A stretch of DNA of 64,000 nucleotides from Hypericum androsaemum (taxonomy: Eukaryota > Streptophyta > Magnoliopsida > Malpighiales > Hypericaceae). The notes beneath the pieces are model-generated. The model was given only the letters and a program-made list of their open reading frames with translations. It was not told the origin of the DNA and ran no database searches. Both the position numbers and the translations under genes were made by a program. The stretch lies in contig OZ023184.1 in assembly GCA_963995505.1 (NCBI GenBank), positions 9,688,308-9,752,307 on the forward strand, in the 5' to 3' direction. Below are positions 9,915 to 22,459 of the stretch, piece after piece (the stretch's first letter is position 1; each line of letters begins with the position of its first letter).

Positions 9915-12900
9915 ATGGCCTCCCTCGCGTTCGCTTCTAAGCTCTCCTTGCTCCGAAACGACGCCGTCCTCCGTCTCCCTCGCCGCGTTCCTTCCCCTTC
10001 TTCTGTATGTCTTCCTATCTCGAGTTCGCGTTCTGCCACGGCACCGTATCCCGGAGTCACAGTTGCGCGCGCTGCGGTGGCGGAAGTGGTTGCGGCGGCT
10101 TCTGCGGACGATCGGACGGCGGGGAGGGCGCTGAGAGTGGGAATCATATGCGGTGGGCCGTCCGCCGAGCGAGGCATCTCCCTCAACTCCGCCCGTTCAG
10201 TTATCGATCACATTCAGGTATTATTTTATATATTATTTTAATTAATTATTTTTCGTCTTTTATTTTGCTTTATATGGATAATAATGTTTGATAGGGAGAG
10301 GATTTGCAAGTGAGCTGCTATTACATAGACGTCCACCTTAACGCCTACGCTATTTCCCCCGCTCAGGTTAGTTAGTCAACTCAACCCTACGAGGTCAACG
10401 ATGTTTTGACTGCATTTCCTTACCTTTTGACTTCTGATTACTGATGACTCTACAATGTAGGTATACTCCAACACTCCGGCGGATTTCGATTTTAAGCTGG
10501 AAAGGTGAACTTTCTACTCTTGTTTTTGATGGATCTCGTCTCAGCCACCAGTGGTGGGTATTAGTACTAATTAATGGTGAGGTTAGGCTGATTGTTGAGT
10601 GTGTTTATTTGCAGCCTGGCCCAAGGTTTTTCATCTCTATCTGGATTTGCAGAGCACCTGGCTGCTTCCGTGGACATTGTGTTCCCGGTTATTCACGGCA
10701 AATTTGGTGAAGATGGTGGCATCCAGGTACCTTCTGAACACACCATGCTTAGCTTATGTCGTGGATCACTTGTTGGAGCAGTTTTGGTTTACATTATTTA
10801 CAACCGCTTTGTTAATCAGGAGTTACTGGAGAAACATAATGTTCCATTTGTTGGCACAGGATCTAAAGAGTGTCGTCAAGCATTTGACAAGGTAATACAT
10901 GTTATTCTGTCTGGCATTGCCTGAACATTTATCTCTACGCTTGTCGGATTTGGGTCCTTCTTGGATGGCCTTTACAATGCTTCCATATGATTCATCCCTG
11001 GCTCTTTGGGATTGCTGATGTATAGTCTAGTTTGGGTGTTTTAAGGACCATGAATTTGTATTGGTTGACCAATCACACCTGGCAGTTCATTGACACATGG
11101 TTATGCTGTTTCATTGCTATCCGTTTCGCAAGTCCGTATAGTTGATTCATATGGTTTTGTCATTTCATAGCTATTAATTGCCCGAGTACATTGGTCATAG
11201 TTCTTTAGCACATTCTACCCCTTGGCAACTGCAATTGTTAATGTCTTACATTTTTCATAAGATTCAGATGACAATCTGCTACCTTTGTATTATTTGCAGC
11301 ATTATGCTTCCTTGGAACTCAACAAACAAGGGTTCATTACCGTCCCCAGTTTCATGGTTCAGGTATCATTCCTCCTTTATTGGTTACCAAAAGCCTGATC
11401 CGGTAGCTGTTGAGTGTGAAGGTAAAGGGGCTACCTGTCATGTATTATTGATGCTTGGTCTGACTTTTGATAATGGCATCTAGGGAATTGAAATGGATGA
11501 AATTGGGTTGTGTAAATGGTTTGCAATCAACCAATTGGATCTCAAATCTGCGAAAGTTATTGTAAGTTCGGATTCTGTTGTTCTGATAAGCTTAGTGAAG
11601 TGGTTTGTTATTGTAATCTGTATGTGTTCATTTCATTTTACAGGTAAAACCAGCTGTGGCTGGATCAAGTATTGGTGTAACAGTTGCTTATGGTGTTGCC
11701 GATACCCTTCAGAAGGCAAAGAACATCATTTCAGAGGTAAAGAAAATTAAGCAAGATGCATACCGCAAGATGATTCATCACAAACCAAGAAGGATGGGGC
11801 AAGGAAAAAAAAGGGTGGAGAGAGAAAAAGTTATTGGAGTTTTGGAAATTCCAACAATTTGGACGAAAAGAAAAAGAAAATGAAAATAGTTTCTGAGTTA
11901 GTTAGAAAATGCCAAAAGTACAATCTATCATTGGGATCCAGGATGTTCAAACTGACATGAATTGATATTCTTTTGATGTTTGAAGGGGATAGACAATAAA
12001 GTCATTGTTGAAGTATTTCTTGAAGGAGGAAGTGAGTTCACAGCCATAGTCCTCGACGTGGGTTCTGGTTTTGATAGTCATCCTGTTGTGTTACTGCCAA
12101 CTGAGGTATGTTTCATATTGGTAACCCTTACTTATCCATGGTGCACTTGATCCTTTTAGGTGGTTTCAGCAGCTTTTATGTTATAGTTTACATTAGTGTT
12201 CAACAAGTCTACAGAATGTTTTCTTTTGTTGGTTAACTACTTAACTTGAGCCAGGTATCCTAATAACAAACAAAAGGAGAGAATACATTATTATATTTGA
12301 GGGAAGGCAAAAGTGTCATTCACGACCTAATTTACTGATTTTGTAATGCTTGTTGTTGGAAATTAATTGTTGGTCTTGCATTCCTCAACAGGTGGAGCTT
12401 CAGTTTCTTGGAAGTAGTGATGTAAGGGAGAAAGACGCAATCTTCAACTACAGAAGGAAGTATCTCCCAACACAACAGGTGTAGTTTTGACTATTGCAGA
12501 AGTTTTCTATCACCAATATATTACCTGGATGTCTGTTTATCTCAGGATATGCATAAAGGATTGCTTCTGAATAGGTTACTGCCTAAGGAGCAGTGATTTG
12601 AATTGTTTGATTTTACTTCCCTCTGCTCTCATGCATGTTTGTTTTCTTAACAGGTAGCTTACCATACCCCACCTCGTTTTCCAGTTGGCGTGATAGAGAA
12701 AATCAGAGAAGGAGCATCCCTGTTATTCCAACGACTCGGTCTTCGTGATTTTGCACGGATTGATGGATGGTTTCTGCCCTCCCCCATGTGCACATTCCCG
12801 TCTTCAGATGGCGAATTTGGGGAGACTGAATCGGGCACTATTTTATTTACTGACATTAACTTGGTGAGTTAACTGACCATCTGAGTGTTCTTCTCTGATT

Positions 12901-15900
12901 CATTCTGGATTCAGGGTCTGATTTGTTGAATTGCTGCCAGATTAGTGGCATGGAGCAGACCAGCTTTTTGTTTCAGCAAGCTTCAAAGGTACTTGCTTGC
13001 TACTGTCATATGCTCTGAATCTTTTGCGAAGTTGAAACTTTTTGGCCGTGTATGACTTTCATATTAGACATTCATGGATCAAATCACAAACACACAGCTT
13101 TTGTTGTCAGGCCCTGAAATGAATAAACAATCTTGCTCGTTTTATTTTGGTCAGGAGCTGAAGGTTAAGCTATCATGATCTTGTGCATGCATCATTACTG
13201 GATCTGCATGACTCATTCTTCAAAAACTGGAGGCTATTTTGCATTGTTATGTTTGTTTTATGTTCTTTGTGTTGTTGTGGCAATATGCTTCTTTTCACAA
13301 GTTTTGACAGATTAGGCCTTTGTCCTTCTTATGTTCATGAGCCTTTGTGGTGAGGAGCTGTCCCCAAATAGTAGGAACTTGCTATTGTCTTATCATTGTC
13401 CATACTATCGCTATTAGCTACTTCACGAGATTGTTTTCATGCTCAGGTTGGATTCTCTCATTCAAACATTCTCCGGAGCATTATACACCATGCTTGCATG
13501 AGGTTTCCGAAACTTGATGGGCCAGGTTGTCTACCGAGAATATCAAAATCCTTGGAGCCTAAAGAAGCATTTGGAAAACATGAAGATGCCAATAAGGTCT
13601 TTGTCATTTTTGGAGGAGATACTTCAGAGCGGCAAGTTTCACTTATGAGTGGAACCAACGTTTGGCTTAACCTTCAATCTTTTGATGATGTAAGTATTGC
13701 TTATGGGCATAGAAACATGCTGTTACTCTCCTGGGGAGCATTTACTCTGACATTCTGTTAACCTTGCTGAAGAGTTGTTGATAGGAATGCACAGATCTGA
13801 CTGAAACCATGGACTCTGAAGGACAACATTGTTTTGTCTTCTTTTTTGATATTAAATCTTGATTGGATTTATTTTCCTTTTACTTTACAGCTTGTTGTGA
13901 CACCTTGTTTGCTCGCTTCTCCAAGTACCCATTCTTTCAGTGGTCATTCAGACATAGCAAACTTTGATTCTGGCTCTAGAGAAGTCTGGTTGTTGCCGTA
14001 AGTATACATTTTATGTGATTGCATTGTTCTCTGTTGTGAGGTACCATTCATAATGACTTTCCCACTATCTTATTATATTTTTGGGATTGCTGAAAAGCCT
14101 TTTTAGTTCCCTAATGTGCTTAAAGATGCCTTGCCAAGCTATAAGGTGGTAGAAAAGTTAGTGCTCTTTCGTCATGCACTTAAACGTTCTTATCTTCTCC
14201 TTGTTCCTCAAATTCAGTTACTCTCTTGTTCTGAGACACACTACGGAGGAAGTACTTGATGCTTGCATGGAGGCTATCGAACCAGAGAGGGCTGCGCTGA
14301 CATCTCATCTTCGCAAGCAAGTTATGAATGATCTCGTGGAAGGTCTACAGAAGCACAGTTGGTTCAAAGGGTTTGATATAGCTGATGAGCTGGCCACAAG
14401 ATTTTCTTTAGTCGAATGGGTCAAGCATGCCAAAAAAGTTCAGGCAACAGTTTTTATTGCAGGTCATTCCCAGCCTGACTTATTGACTATGACTCGTCAA
14501 AAAAGAAAAGAAAAGCGATTACTGCTCAAACCTTATCTATCATGAAAAATCCAACAGGAATTATTTTTCATTTGCACGTTGAAGTGACTTCAAGACTAAT
14601 TGCTCAAAAGGTTTCTCTATGATATTTGTGACAGTGCACGGAGGAATTGGTGAAGACGGCACACTTCAGTCTCTTTTGGATGCTGAAGGTGTTCCTTACA
14701 CAGGTGACTGCTATTCGATACTCAATTCCAAAAGTTTGGGTTCTTACAGTATTAACCACCATTCTTGGCTTTTCAATTCTCTATTGAAGGTCCTGGTGTG
14801 TTGGCTTCACGGACCTGCATGGACAAAGTTGCAACCTCTCTGGCTCTTGATCATGTATGTTCAAAGATCTCTATATCCACTATTTTATGCTGCTCATAAT
14901 TACATAATTAACGAGATGCCACTGTTTTGAGGATGAACAGCTCACAGAGTTGGGAGTTCTTACCATCAACAAAGATGTTCGTCGAAAAGAGGAGTTACTT
15001 AGCGTACCCACACATAATATTTGGCACGACTTGATCTCAAAGCTGAACTGTGACACATTGTGTGTTAAACCTGCAAGAGATGGATGCTCAACAGGAGTTG
15101 CTAGATTATGGTAGGTCATATTGGCCCGAAACCATATAAAAGTGACATTGCGCTTTTTGTCTATTATCTTACAATTGATTGTATTGTGCAGCTGTTCTGA
15201 GGACCTTGAAGTGTATGCAAAAGCATTGGAAGAGTGCCTCTTACGGATACCTCCAAATAGCTTATCAAAGGTAACTTAGCACCAGGTTTAAGCAAAAAAA
15301 TTGTAAATTTCTTAGCAAAATGTCTCGATCATACAGGCTTAGTTTTTATTACAATAAGAAACTGCTATACAGTGCCATAAATTAAATCAAAGATACTTGG
15401 CATATTTTGTCATCAACTATTTTCATTTGTGTCTGGTTGCTGAATTTGTGAAGTTGATATAAATTAATCACTGTTGAGTGTGCATCTCTCATCAAACTAG
15501 GCTGGTCCTGGTCTTACCTAAAGATCCATCTCTCAAGTATCTGTTTCTGCAAAGATACGCATATTTACTCAATATGTGAAAAAGTTACCTCACACTTGGT
15601 TTTCTTTGTAGGCGCATGGAATGATAGAGATGCCAAACCCTCCCACAGAGTGTCTGATTTTTGAACCGTTCATTGAAACTGATGAAATAATTGTTTCATC
15701 AAAATCTGGTGGTGGAAGTGCTCGTGGTCTATCCTGGAAAGGACATAGTCGATGGGTAGAGGTGACTGTGGGTGTTGTGGGAACACGGGGATCCATGCAC
15801 TCACTAAGTCCGAGTATAACTGTTAAGGAAACAGGCGATATCCTGTCCCTTGAAGAAAAATTTCAAGGTTCAACTTTAACCCAGCTTTTGACTGTTTGGC

Positions 15901-16789
15901 AATAAATTAACAGGGCATGGGCTTGAGTAGAATAACTTGATCTCACTTAATCCTGTAACAACGTATTGGTGTCTGAATGTAGTTTTTACTTGACAGGTGG
16001 AACTGGTATCAACCTGACTCCTCCCCCGGCATCAATTGTAAGGTATGTTGCCAACTAATCTGAGTAAGTTATTGTTTCTTTCCGGATCTATAATCTTGCT
16101 TTTTTGTCTCCTGAAATCAGTGACGAGGCATTGGAGAGGTGTAAACAGCGTATGGAACTGATTGCAAACACGCTGCAGTTGGAAGGTTTTTCGCGGATCG
16201 ATGCTTTCCTTAATGCCGATACTGGAGAGGTACACCTGTCACAGTTGCTCCTCATTCAGCCTTCACTACAACTGGTATTTAGTTAGTAGACAGAACCTCT
16301 TATGCCCCGTTATGACTATTGTTGATCGCAGGTTTTGATAATCGAGGTAAACACTGTTCCTGGGATGACTCCTTCGACTGTGTTGATTCATCAGGTATTT
16401 CCTCTATTTCTTTTTGAACCTTGCAATTGACATTTGGTTGGTTGGTCGCTTTAAACGATCTATGTTAGTCCGGCGTAGCAATTACTTCCACTGTCTTGCC
16501 AGTATGTCCTCACTCTCATTAGCTCTACTCACACTTTTCTTGGTGACACAGCACATAGACTAAGCAAGCTTTATCGATTCCCTTTGAGTTGCCAAATATT
16601 TTGAACGGAAATGTGTGGAAGCGTATTCATGATATTCGAACCATCAGTAGTTATGATGTTGGGATAATTTTGCAATGAGAGTGTTGATGATGCTTTCATG
16701 TTTATCAGGCGCTAACAGAGGAACCTCCCATGTACCCTCACCATTTCTTCCGCAAATTACTCGATTTGGCATCCCTAAGGGCCGCGTAA
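9915..16789 (+). CDS. DDL: Plastid-type tandem D-alanine--D-alanine ligase, 24 exons, 944 aa
   Basis: ATP-grasp enzyme of the family that joins two D-alanines for peptidoglycan. Exons: 9915-10217, 10295-10366, 10461-10504, 10615-10726, 10820-10891, 11300-11362, 11484-11561, 11644-11736, 11986-12105, 12392-12478, 12654-12863, 12941-12988, 13447-13689, 13891-13997, 14218-14462, 14635-14703, 14790-14854, 14941-15110, 15192-15270, 15612-15867, 15997-16042, 16121-16229, 16332-16394, 16709-16789. They sum to 2835 nt. Two complete ligase units follow each other: unit 1 about residues 74-434 (RVGIICGGPSAERGIS, HGKFGEDG at 167), unit 2 about 485-944 (VFVIFGGDTSERQVS, HGGIGEDG at 633). The metal-binding motif is E-x-N-x-x-P-G in unit 2 (EVNTVPG, about 902) but D-x-N-x-x-S-G in unit 1, so the units may differ in activity. 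The Ser/Arg/Ala-rich first 70 residues look like a chloroplast transit peptide. Plant homologues share this fused form; in moss, D-Ala ligase is needed for plastid division. Function here is inferred from family. Confidence 0.95.
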
Positions 16790-17180
16790 CAATATCCACA
16801 TCTTCACGTTGTTTCATATCCAGGGCCAGGAGTATCCGTCGAATTTTTTTTTCTTCTGAAAGTTTCAGTTCCTCTCTCTGACTGTCCTATCCTATGTCAT
16901 CTAGGCAGCAGCTCTGCTAATTGCCTGCTTATGTAAGAAAAAACTCTCTCGTAATGTGCGATTGCGGGTTGCTCTTCTAGTTTTCGGGTTTTTGTTTTCT
17001 CCCTTCATTCCTTGTGCCTTTTAGAGGTCGTGTGAAACTCGATAACATGGTAAGCATACCTTTTAAGCCAAAATCTTGAAGTTCGGTTAGGGTATCAATT
17101 TGTTTCTTTCTACGAATTAGTGGTATCAAGTTCGAACGGGGAATATGTATGAACATGGGAATTGAAGGGAAGGGGTACAG
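16790..17180. other. 3' flank of the D-Ala ligase gene
   Basis: Probable 3' UTR and short intergenic DNA. No further gene signal. Confidence 0.4.
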
Positions 17181-17191
17181 TTGGGCCATAG

Positions 17192-17286
17192 TTAGCCAAA
17201 TGGCATGTAGTTGTGAAATTCAAGGGGTCGAGGGTTAAAGTTCTGGCAATATTATAATATTAAAATTTATATTTCAAAAAAAAAAA
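17192..17286 (+). mobile_element. Short tRNA-derived SINE
   Basis: It is flanked by TTGGGCCATAG (17181-17191) and TTGGCCCATAG (17287-17297). It contains an A-box-like TTAGCCAAATGGC and a B-box-like GAGGGTTAAAGTTC, and ends with TTTCAAAAAAAAAAA. It is the same family as the copy at 40121-40230, which has a TTTATCTTTC-A(n) tail. Confidence 0.8.
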
Positions 17287-17297
17287 TTGGCCCATAG

Positions 17298-18092
17298 GTT
17301 CAAAAGATAGATTAGATGGACCTAGAACATAGTATTGTTTCTGAAGAAAATGTGCAATAGATCAAACGTTGCAGGAGGATGAGAATTGCCAGCCATGTTC
17401 AGTGCATTATGTATTATATACCTTTAGCAGCACTTGGAGGTGTACATATTATGTCTATATAGTATACTAGCAAGAAGAAAGAAGAAGAAGAAGCATGTGC
17501 GTGTGCGTGTTTTTATAAAAATTGGAAATGTATGTAAAGATATGTAATATGGTAGAAGCAAAGTGGGCCAGCTGGGAATGAGGGCCCAGGCTGGAGGCCT
17601 AACGGACCAATAAAGACTGTTTAACGTGTAGGGAGCATCTTTCACCGGGTCCACCAACAAACAGTAACCTTGACCTAGAAAAGAGAAGAAAAAAGGCGAG
17701 AAAGCAAAGCGGACAGAGTTAACGGCATTTCAAACACGTTGCAGCCCCACTCCATTAGTATTAGGGCTCTTTCCTCGTAGTGACTGGTCGGACGGACGGA
17801 CGGACTTGGAAAACAGTACACACCTAGCTTGGGTCTTGAGGTTAGTGGTTGCCACCAGTCTCATTTGCCCCTCTGCCTCCTTACAATTTGTTTCGCTTAA
17901 AAAATGTTTTCCAAGTTGAAACAAAACACCATTTTCTGCTATAAAGAAGAAGCCTGTGTCACATGTGTATTGGAGCTGAAACTTACTCTGCCGTAACAAT
18001 TTCACGCTGCCAACTTCTTTCCATTGTAGCTCAGCAGCAGCGAGGGAGAGTCTCCAGCCTTTTTCATCTCGGGGCTCGTGTGAAGGTGGAAA
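17298..18092. other. Intergenic DNA and probable 5' UTR of the PLAC8 gene
   Basis: No gene found. The last 350 bp have higher GC and lie directly before the PLAC8-family start; promoter elements could not be fixed. Confidence 0.4.
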
Positions 18093-19663
18093 ATGGGGGC
18101 CAAGAGCCGCGTAGCACAAGAGAAACAGGCGGAGGAACTATCTGCACATCTCAATGGAACCGACAATGCTGCTGCTACTCCCTTCGACATTTCGACTTCT
18201 AGGAAGGGGCCGCTGCTTGTTGACGAGAACAAGGATAGTTCCGGCGAGCGAGATTCCCCACGGGGCCGTGATGAGGTATTGCTGGCGCAGAAAGTTGACT
18301 GGTCCTCCTTGTGGAGCATCACCAGACCCTGGATCGGGGATCCATTCAACATGGCGCTTCTTTTGTGGATAGTTTGTGTCGCGGTCTCGGGCGCAATCCT
18401 GTTCCTTGTAATGACTGGGATGCTCAATGGCGTTATTCCGAGGAAACCGCAGAGGGATGCTTGGTTTGAGGTCAATAATCAGATACTCAACGCGCTGTTT
18501 ACTCTAATGTGCCTTTACCAACACCCCAAGAGGTTCCACCACCTTGTGCTTCTCTGCAGGTGGAAGCCAGAGGACATCGTGGCCCTGCGAAACGTATACT
18601 GCAAGAATGGCGGTTGCAAGCCTAATGAATGGTTGTTGTGGTGCTACTCCACTTGAACTGCTTTTCTCAGTATGCTCTGTGCGGCCTCAACTTGGGTTAT
18701 CAAAAATCTGCTAGACCCGCTGCAGGTGTTGGTATCTGCCTGTCGGTCGCAATTGCTGCCCCGGCTATTGCAGGTGTGTACTGCATTATCAGCCCACTTG
18801 GTAAGGACTACGAGTACGAGGTTGATGTGGAAGCTCGTGATCACCAAGCCCTGAGAGATCACATTGGTCGTTCTAGTCGCCGGCTGTCACTCGAGAAGAG
18901 ATTCTCACCTGCTGCAAGAAATGGCCACAGGATCATTGAGCTAGCCCCTGAATGGAGAGGCGGAGTGTTGGACATTTGGGACAACATCGGTGTAGCGTAT
19001 CTTTCCCTCTTCTGTAGCTTCTGTGTGTTCGGCTGGAACATGGAAAGGCTTGGATTCGGGAATATGTATGTCCACATCGCAACATTCCTCCTCTTCTGCA
19101 CGGCTCCTTTCTGGATCCTCAACTTGGCTGCAGTAAATATCAACAACGAGGTTGTAAGGGAGGTACTAGGATTGACAGGCGTTGTGCTCTGTTTGTTTGG
19201 TCTCCTATACGGCGGATTTTGGAGGATACAGATGAGGAAGCGATTCAATCTGCCCGCAAACAATGCCTGTTTCGGAAAGCCAGCCATTGCGGATTGTGCT
19301 CAATGGCTTTGCTGCTGCTGTTGCTCTCTTGCACAGGAAGTCCGAACCGCTGACTTGTACGACGTCGTGGAAGACAAGTTTTGCAGGAAGCAGGCTGATG
19401 CCGGTAGCCTCTCCGTACTCCCTCCACTGCCACGTGAAGATGGAGCCTCGTGCCTGCACACTCCAACTTGGATCAGTCCAAGGCTGTTGAAGCCTGGAAC
19501 AAGCTTCTCCCCCAGGACTAGCAGGTTTACAGAACATAGTCCCCGTCTAGACGGTAAGCCCCCTGGCGCTACGGAGCTCATTTGGGATGGCGCTGACAAT
19601 TCGACGAGGCCGCCTGTTTTCGACAGAATGCAGAGAGAAGAAGCAACCGGCCATGACGTGTGA
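18093..19663 (+). CDS. PLAC8/DUF2985-type membrane protein, broken by one frameshift
   Basis: Intronless gene. The first frame (18093 to about 18628) encodes a charged N-terminus, a hydrophobic segment near residues 87-110 (MALLLWIVCVAVSGAILFLV) and a conserved FTLMCLYQHPKRFHHLV block, ending KNGGCKPNEW. The protein then continues without a gap in another frame from 18629 (MVVVVLLHLNCFSQYALCGL) to the stop at 19663. The second part has further membrane segments (about 18990-19110 and 19160-19210), a run of six cysteines and the family's AQEVRTADLYDVVEDKF motif. Together about 525 residues, close to family length. The first frame hits TGA at 18654-18656. The break lies within GAATGGTTG, where I expect a few more residues before MVVVV, so a small deletion of 1 mod 3 bases is the simplest explanation. 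It is either a real loss of function or a sequence error. The molecular role of these plant proteins is unclear; relatives are often called cell number regulators or metal-resistance proteins. Confidence 0.85.
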
Positions 19664-21182
19664 ATGCACAGCAATAGTTTCTGCTATTGCTTCCTTCCTT
19701 TGTAGGAGTGAAGTTGATGTGTTGGTGTACATGGAGGGATCCAATAGAGCAGAATTCCAGGAATATAGTTTAATGCCACGGAACCTAGTACTCATAAAAA
19801 AAAAGTGATGGGACTTTTTCATCTTCAACATCACCAACTGGTTGCTCAAACGGAAGCCAGGAGGCCAACAAGTCCACCAGTATGACCAAAATTGGGCATT
19901 AAATGTCTGGGCCAATATTTTAGTTGAGGCAGAAGAATGTCTAGAACCCGAGGCCCAAACAGAGAAGTCCATACATGTGAAAGCCTAGTACTAAAATGAC
20001 GCATATAGTAATAATAATATAATAATGCCGACTTTAGTTCTGTACGTGGTGGCCTATATTCAATGGATGGATAGGGAGATAATCCACATCCCATCCGGTG
20101 GTAGCTGGAGCACTTGTTCTAACTGTTGAGATTTGGTTTGAAGTGACAAAATTCGATATAATTTTATTTATAAAAAAAAAGCTTAACTTTGGCTTACAGC
20201 TAGTGTCGTGTAGATGATATGACGTCCATAATTGTAAATGTACAAATATATTTGATAAATTGTGAAGGAAGATGATATGACGTGCATAATTTTCATTTTA
20301 TGGAGATAGTGTCAAATGTTTGTTAAAAGGATTTTTTTTTTGTTCATGAGTAAGTGAAATGTTAGTTTATCGAAAGAAAAAAATTGGGAATGCTAGTGGC
20401 TGGTCATTGCTCGATGCTACAGATTTGCTGTTTAAACAGTCTTACAATTTATCAGACCCTCATTGTACTTTTTTAATATAAGTGGCGTCCAGTACTGGTA
20501 ATTAATGGACATAACTAAGGTTGGCAACACATTTGTGTATTGACCCGATAAGAACATGAAGTCCAAGACAAATTGAGGGTGCTTTGGGCTTCTAACCAAG
20601 GTACATATCTTCACTTTTTAAAAACTCGAATAATTAAATTTAAACAATTGTATCGATACGTACGTGAAAATTAATGTACACACTTTTTGAATACATGTTT
20701 GTCAATCTCAGTCACCTCTTCCCAAAGGTAGGGATTGGATGCAGGCATAGACCTGACCACGGTTCGAATTTAGACGAATTCGAATTTATCAAAATATTAA
20801 ATTATATTCAATTTTTTAAAAGACGAATCGAATACAAATTATGAATTTTCAAATTAGAATCGAATTATAATCGAATTAACACAAGGATTATGCCCATCCA
20901 AAATCATTGGGAGTTTCCACCCAAAAAAATCATTGGGAGTTAACGACAGAAAAAAAAAGGCATTGGGAAATGAAAGACAGATCGATATTGCAAGATGCGG
21001 TTGGAAAAGAAGAAAAACCAGCTAGCCAAATGTACTACAATGGTAGGGAATTGGGGTGAAACAATAAGTTCGTCAATTTCATTCAATATTGCAAATAGCC
21101 AACAATCCATTTCATGTTTGTGACCAACCCAGAGAAAATTAAGAAAGAAGTGAAACACAAACAAAATGAAATTAAGGAGCAG
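19664..21182. other. Intergenic DNA
   Basis: 3' flank of the PLAC8 gene followed by AT-rich DNA. Around 20740-20900 is a run with GAATTCGAATTTATC/GAATCGAATTATAATCG motifs ending TTATGCCCATCC, probably a degraded inverted-repeat element. Similar GAATTCGAAT-rich DNA occurs near 32280-32400 and 36240-36400. No gene seen. Confidence 0.4.
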
Positions 21183-22183
21183 TTACAAGTCAACACAATT
21201 CCTGAAAGTGGTGATTCCACCATCGACAACGAGATTATGGCCACTCACGTACTTGGATTCGTCACTGGCCAGGTAAAGAGCTGCCTCCGCGATATCTTTA
21301 GCCCTAAGGGTAGACCCTTTTAGGTTAGCCAACCCCCTCACCAACTCCTCCATTTTCTCCACCTCTTCTTCGCAAGGGCCACCCTCTAACTCCTCTCCTG
21401 ACCTCCACGCATTAACAAGCATCGAAGTGGCCACCCCGAATGGGGAGATGCAATTCACCCTTATCCCATACCTCCCCAGCTCGCAGGCCGCGTTCTTCGT
21501 TATCCCGACAATGGCGTGCTTGGACGCGGTGTAAGCGTGAGGGCCGAGCCCCCCCATGACCCCGGCCACGCTCGACAGGTTTACCACGACGCAGCCATTT
21601 AGTCCTTTAGCGATCGCCACACGGGCAAAGTGCTTGATCCCTAATGCCGCCCCTTTGACGTTCACGCTCATCACTCGGTCGAACTCTCCCGGATCGAAAT
21701 CGAGGATGCTCTTGCGCTTGGATTGGCACCCCAGCACCCCTGCATTGTTCACTAGGATATCTACGCGGCCGAAGTTGGACACCGCGTAGTTCATTAGGGT
21801 TTCCAAGTCTTGTTCGGAGCTTACGTCGCAACGGAAGAAAGAGACAAAAGGGGCCAGCGAGTTGGCCAAGGAAGTTCCCAGCGCTTCGTTGATGTCGGCC
21901 ACGACCACCCTCGCGCCATGTCTAACAAAGAGCCTAGTAGTGGCCTCTCCAATCCCTCGAGCTCCTCCCGTCACAATCGCCACTTTCCCTTCCAACCTAT
22001 ATACATACATACACATATATGTGTGTGTGTTAAGTGCATATTGTGAGCTGTGGAATGCAGGTAGCAGGTAAGGAGAGGTAGGTACCTTGGAGGGGAAGGG
22101 AAAGCGTTATTATTGTCCCGGCCCAGCACCGGAATGGTCTGCGTTTGAAGGGCTTTCTCTGAGATCATCACTCCAGCCAGCAT
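21183..22183 (-). CDS. Short-chain dehydrogenase/reductase, ABA2/SDR110C-like, 303 aa
   Basis: Two exons on the minus strand, 22183-22086 and 21996-21183, joined by an 89-bp GT-AG intron; together 912 nt. Classical SDR features are the NAD-binding TGGARGIG, the aspartate in VVADIN expected for NAD preference, NNAG, a catalytic serine in VVNLSSVAG, and YTASKHA (Y-x3-K) with [18 protein letters not shown] after it. The C-terminal [14 protein letters not shown] is also typical. This pattern fits the SDR110C group, which includes xanthoxin dehydrogenase ABA2, secoisolariciresinol dehydrogenase and diterpenoid or monoterpenol dehydrogenases; the substrate cannot be chosen from sequence. An ATG 24 bp further upstream (22207) is in frame but would add only a Lys run; I chose 22183. 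Confidence 0.92.
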
Positions 22184-22327
22184 TTTTTTTTTCTTCTGAA
22201 AAAGCATCCTCTTTGAGGATTACCTGCCAATTGCAAAGTTAGGTTTTTATATGTAGGATTCTACCAAAATCAGTAACGTAAGTAACTTTAATTAGCTACA
22301 TCATGCATATGTTATTATAGTCTTACC

Positions 22328-22448
22328 TTTTTTTTAGATTTAAATTATTTTTATAATTTCGGATCTTAGACGGTCATGAGATTCGATCCTCATACTTCAT
22401 GTTTAAGAACTGACACCGTATCTATCAGACCATACATGAGTTGGTATG
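22328..22448 (-). mobile_element. tRNA-derived SINE, reverse orientation
   Basis: Reverse-strand relative of the SINE at 3668-3788: on the minus strand TGGTCTGATAGATACGGTG and GAGGATCGAATCTCATGACC are visible, with the A-tail as a T-run at 22328. Direct repeats ATAGTCTTACC (22317-22327) and ATAGTTTTACC (22449-22459) match at 10 of 11 positions. Confidence 0.8.
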
Positions 22449-22459
22449 ATAGTTTTACC

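Noticed and set aside
9915..16789. Recent transfer of a bacterial ddl gene
   Set aside because: The gene has 23 introns, a transit-peptide-like start and the two-unit fusion known from land plants, so it is a long-established nuclear gene.
19300..19972. Minus-strand frames across and after the PLAC8 gene
   Set aside because: No conserved motif; partly antisense to the coding exon.
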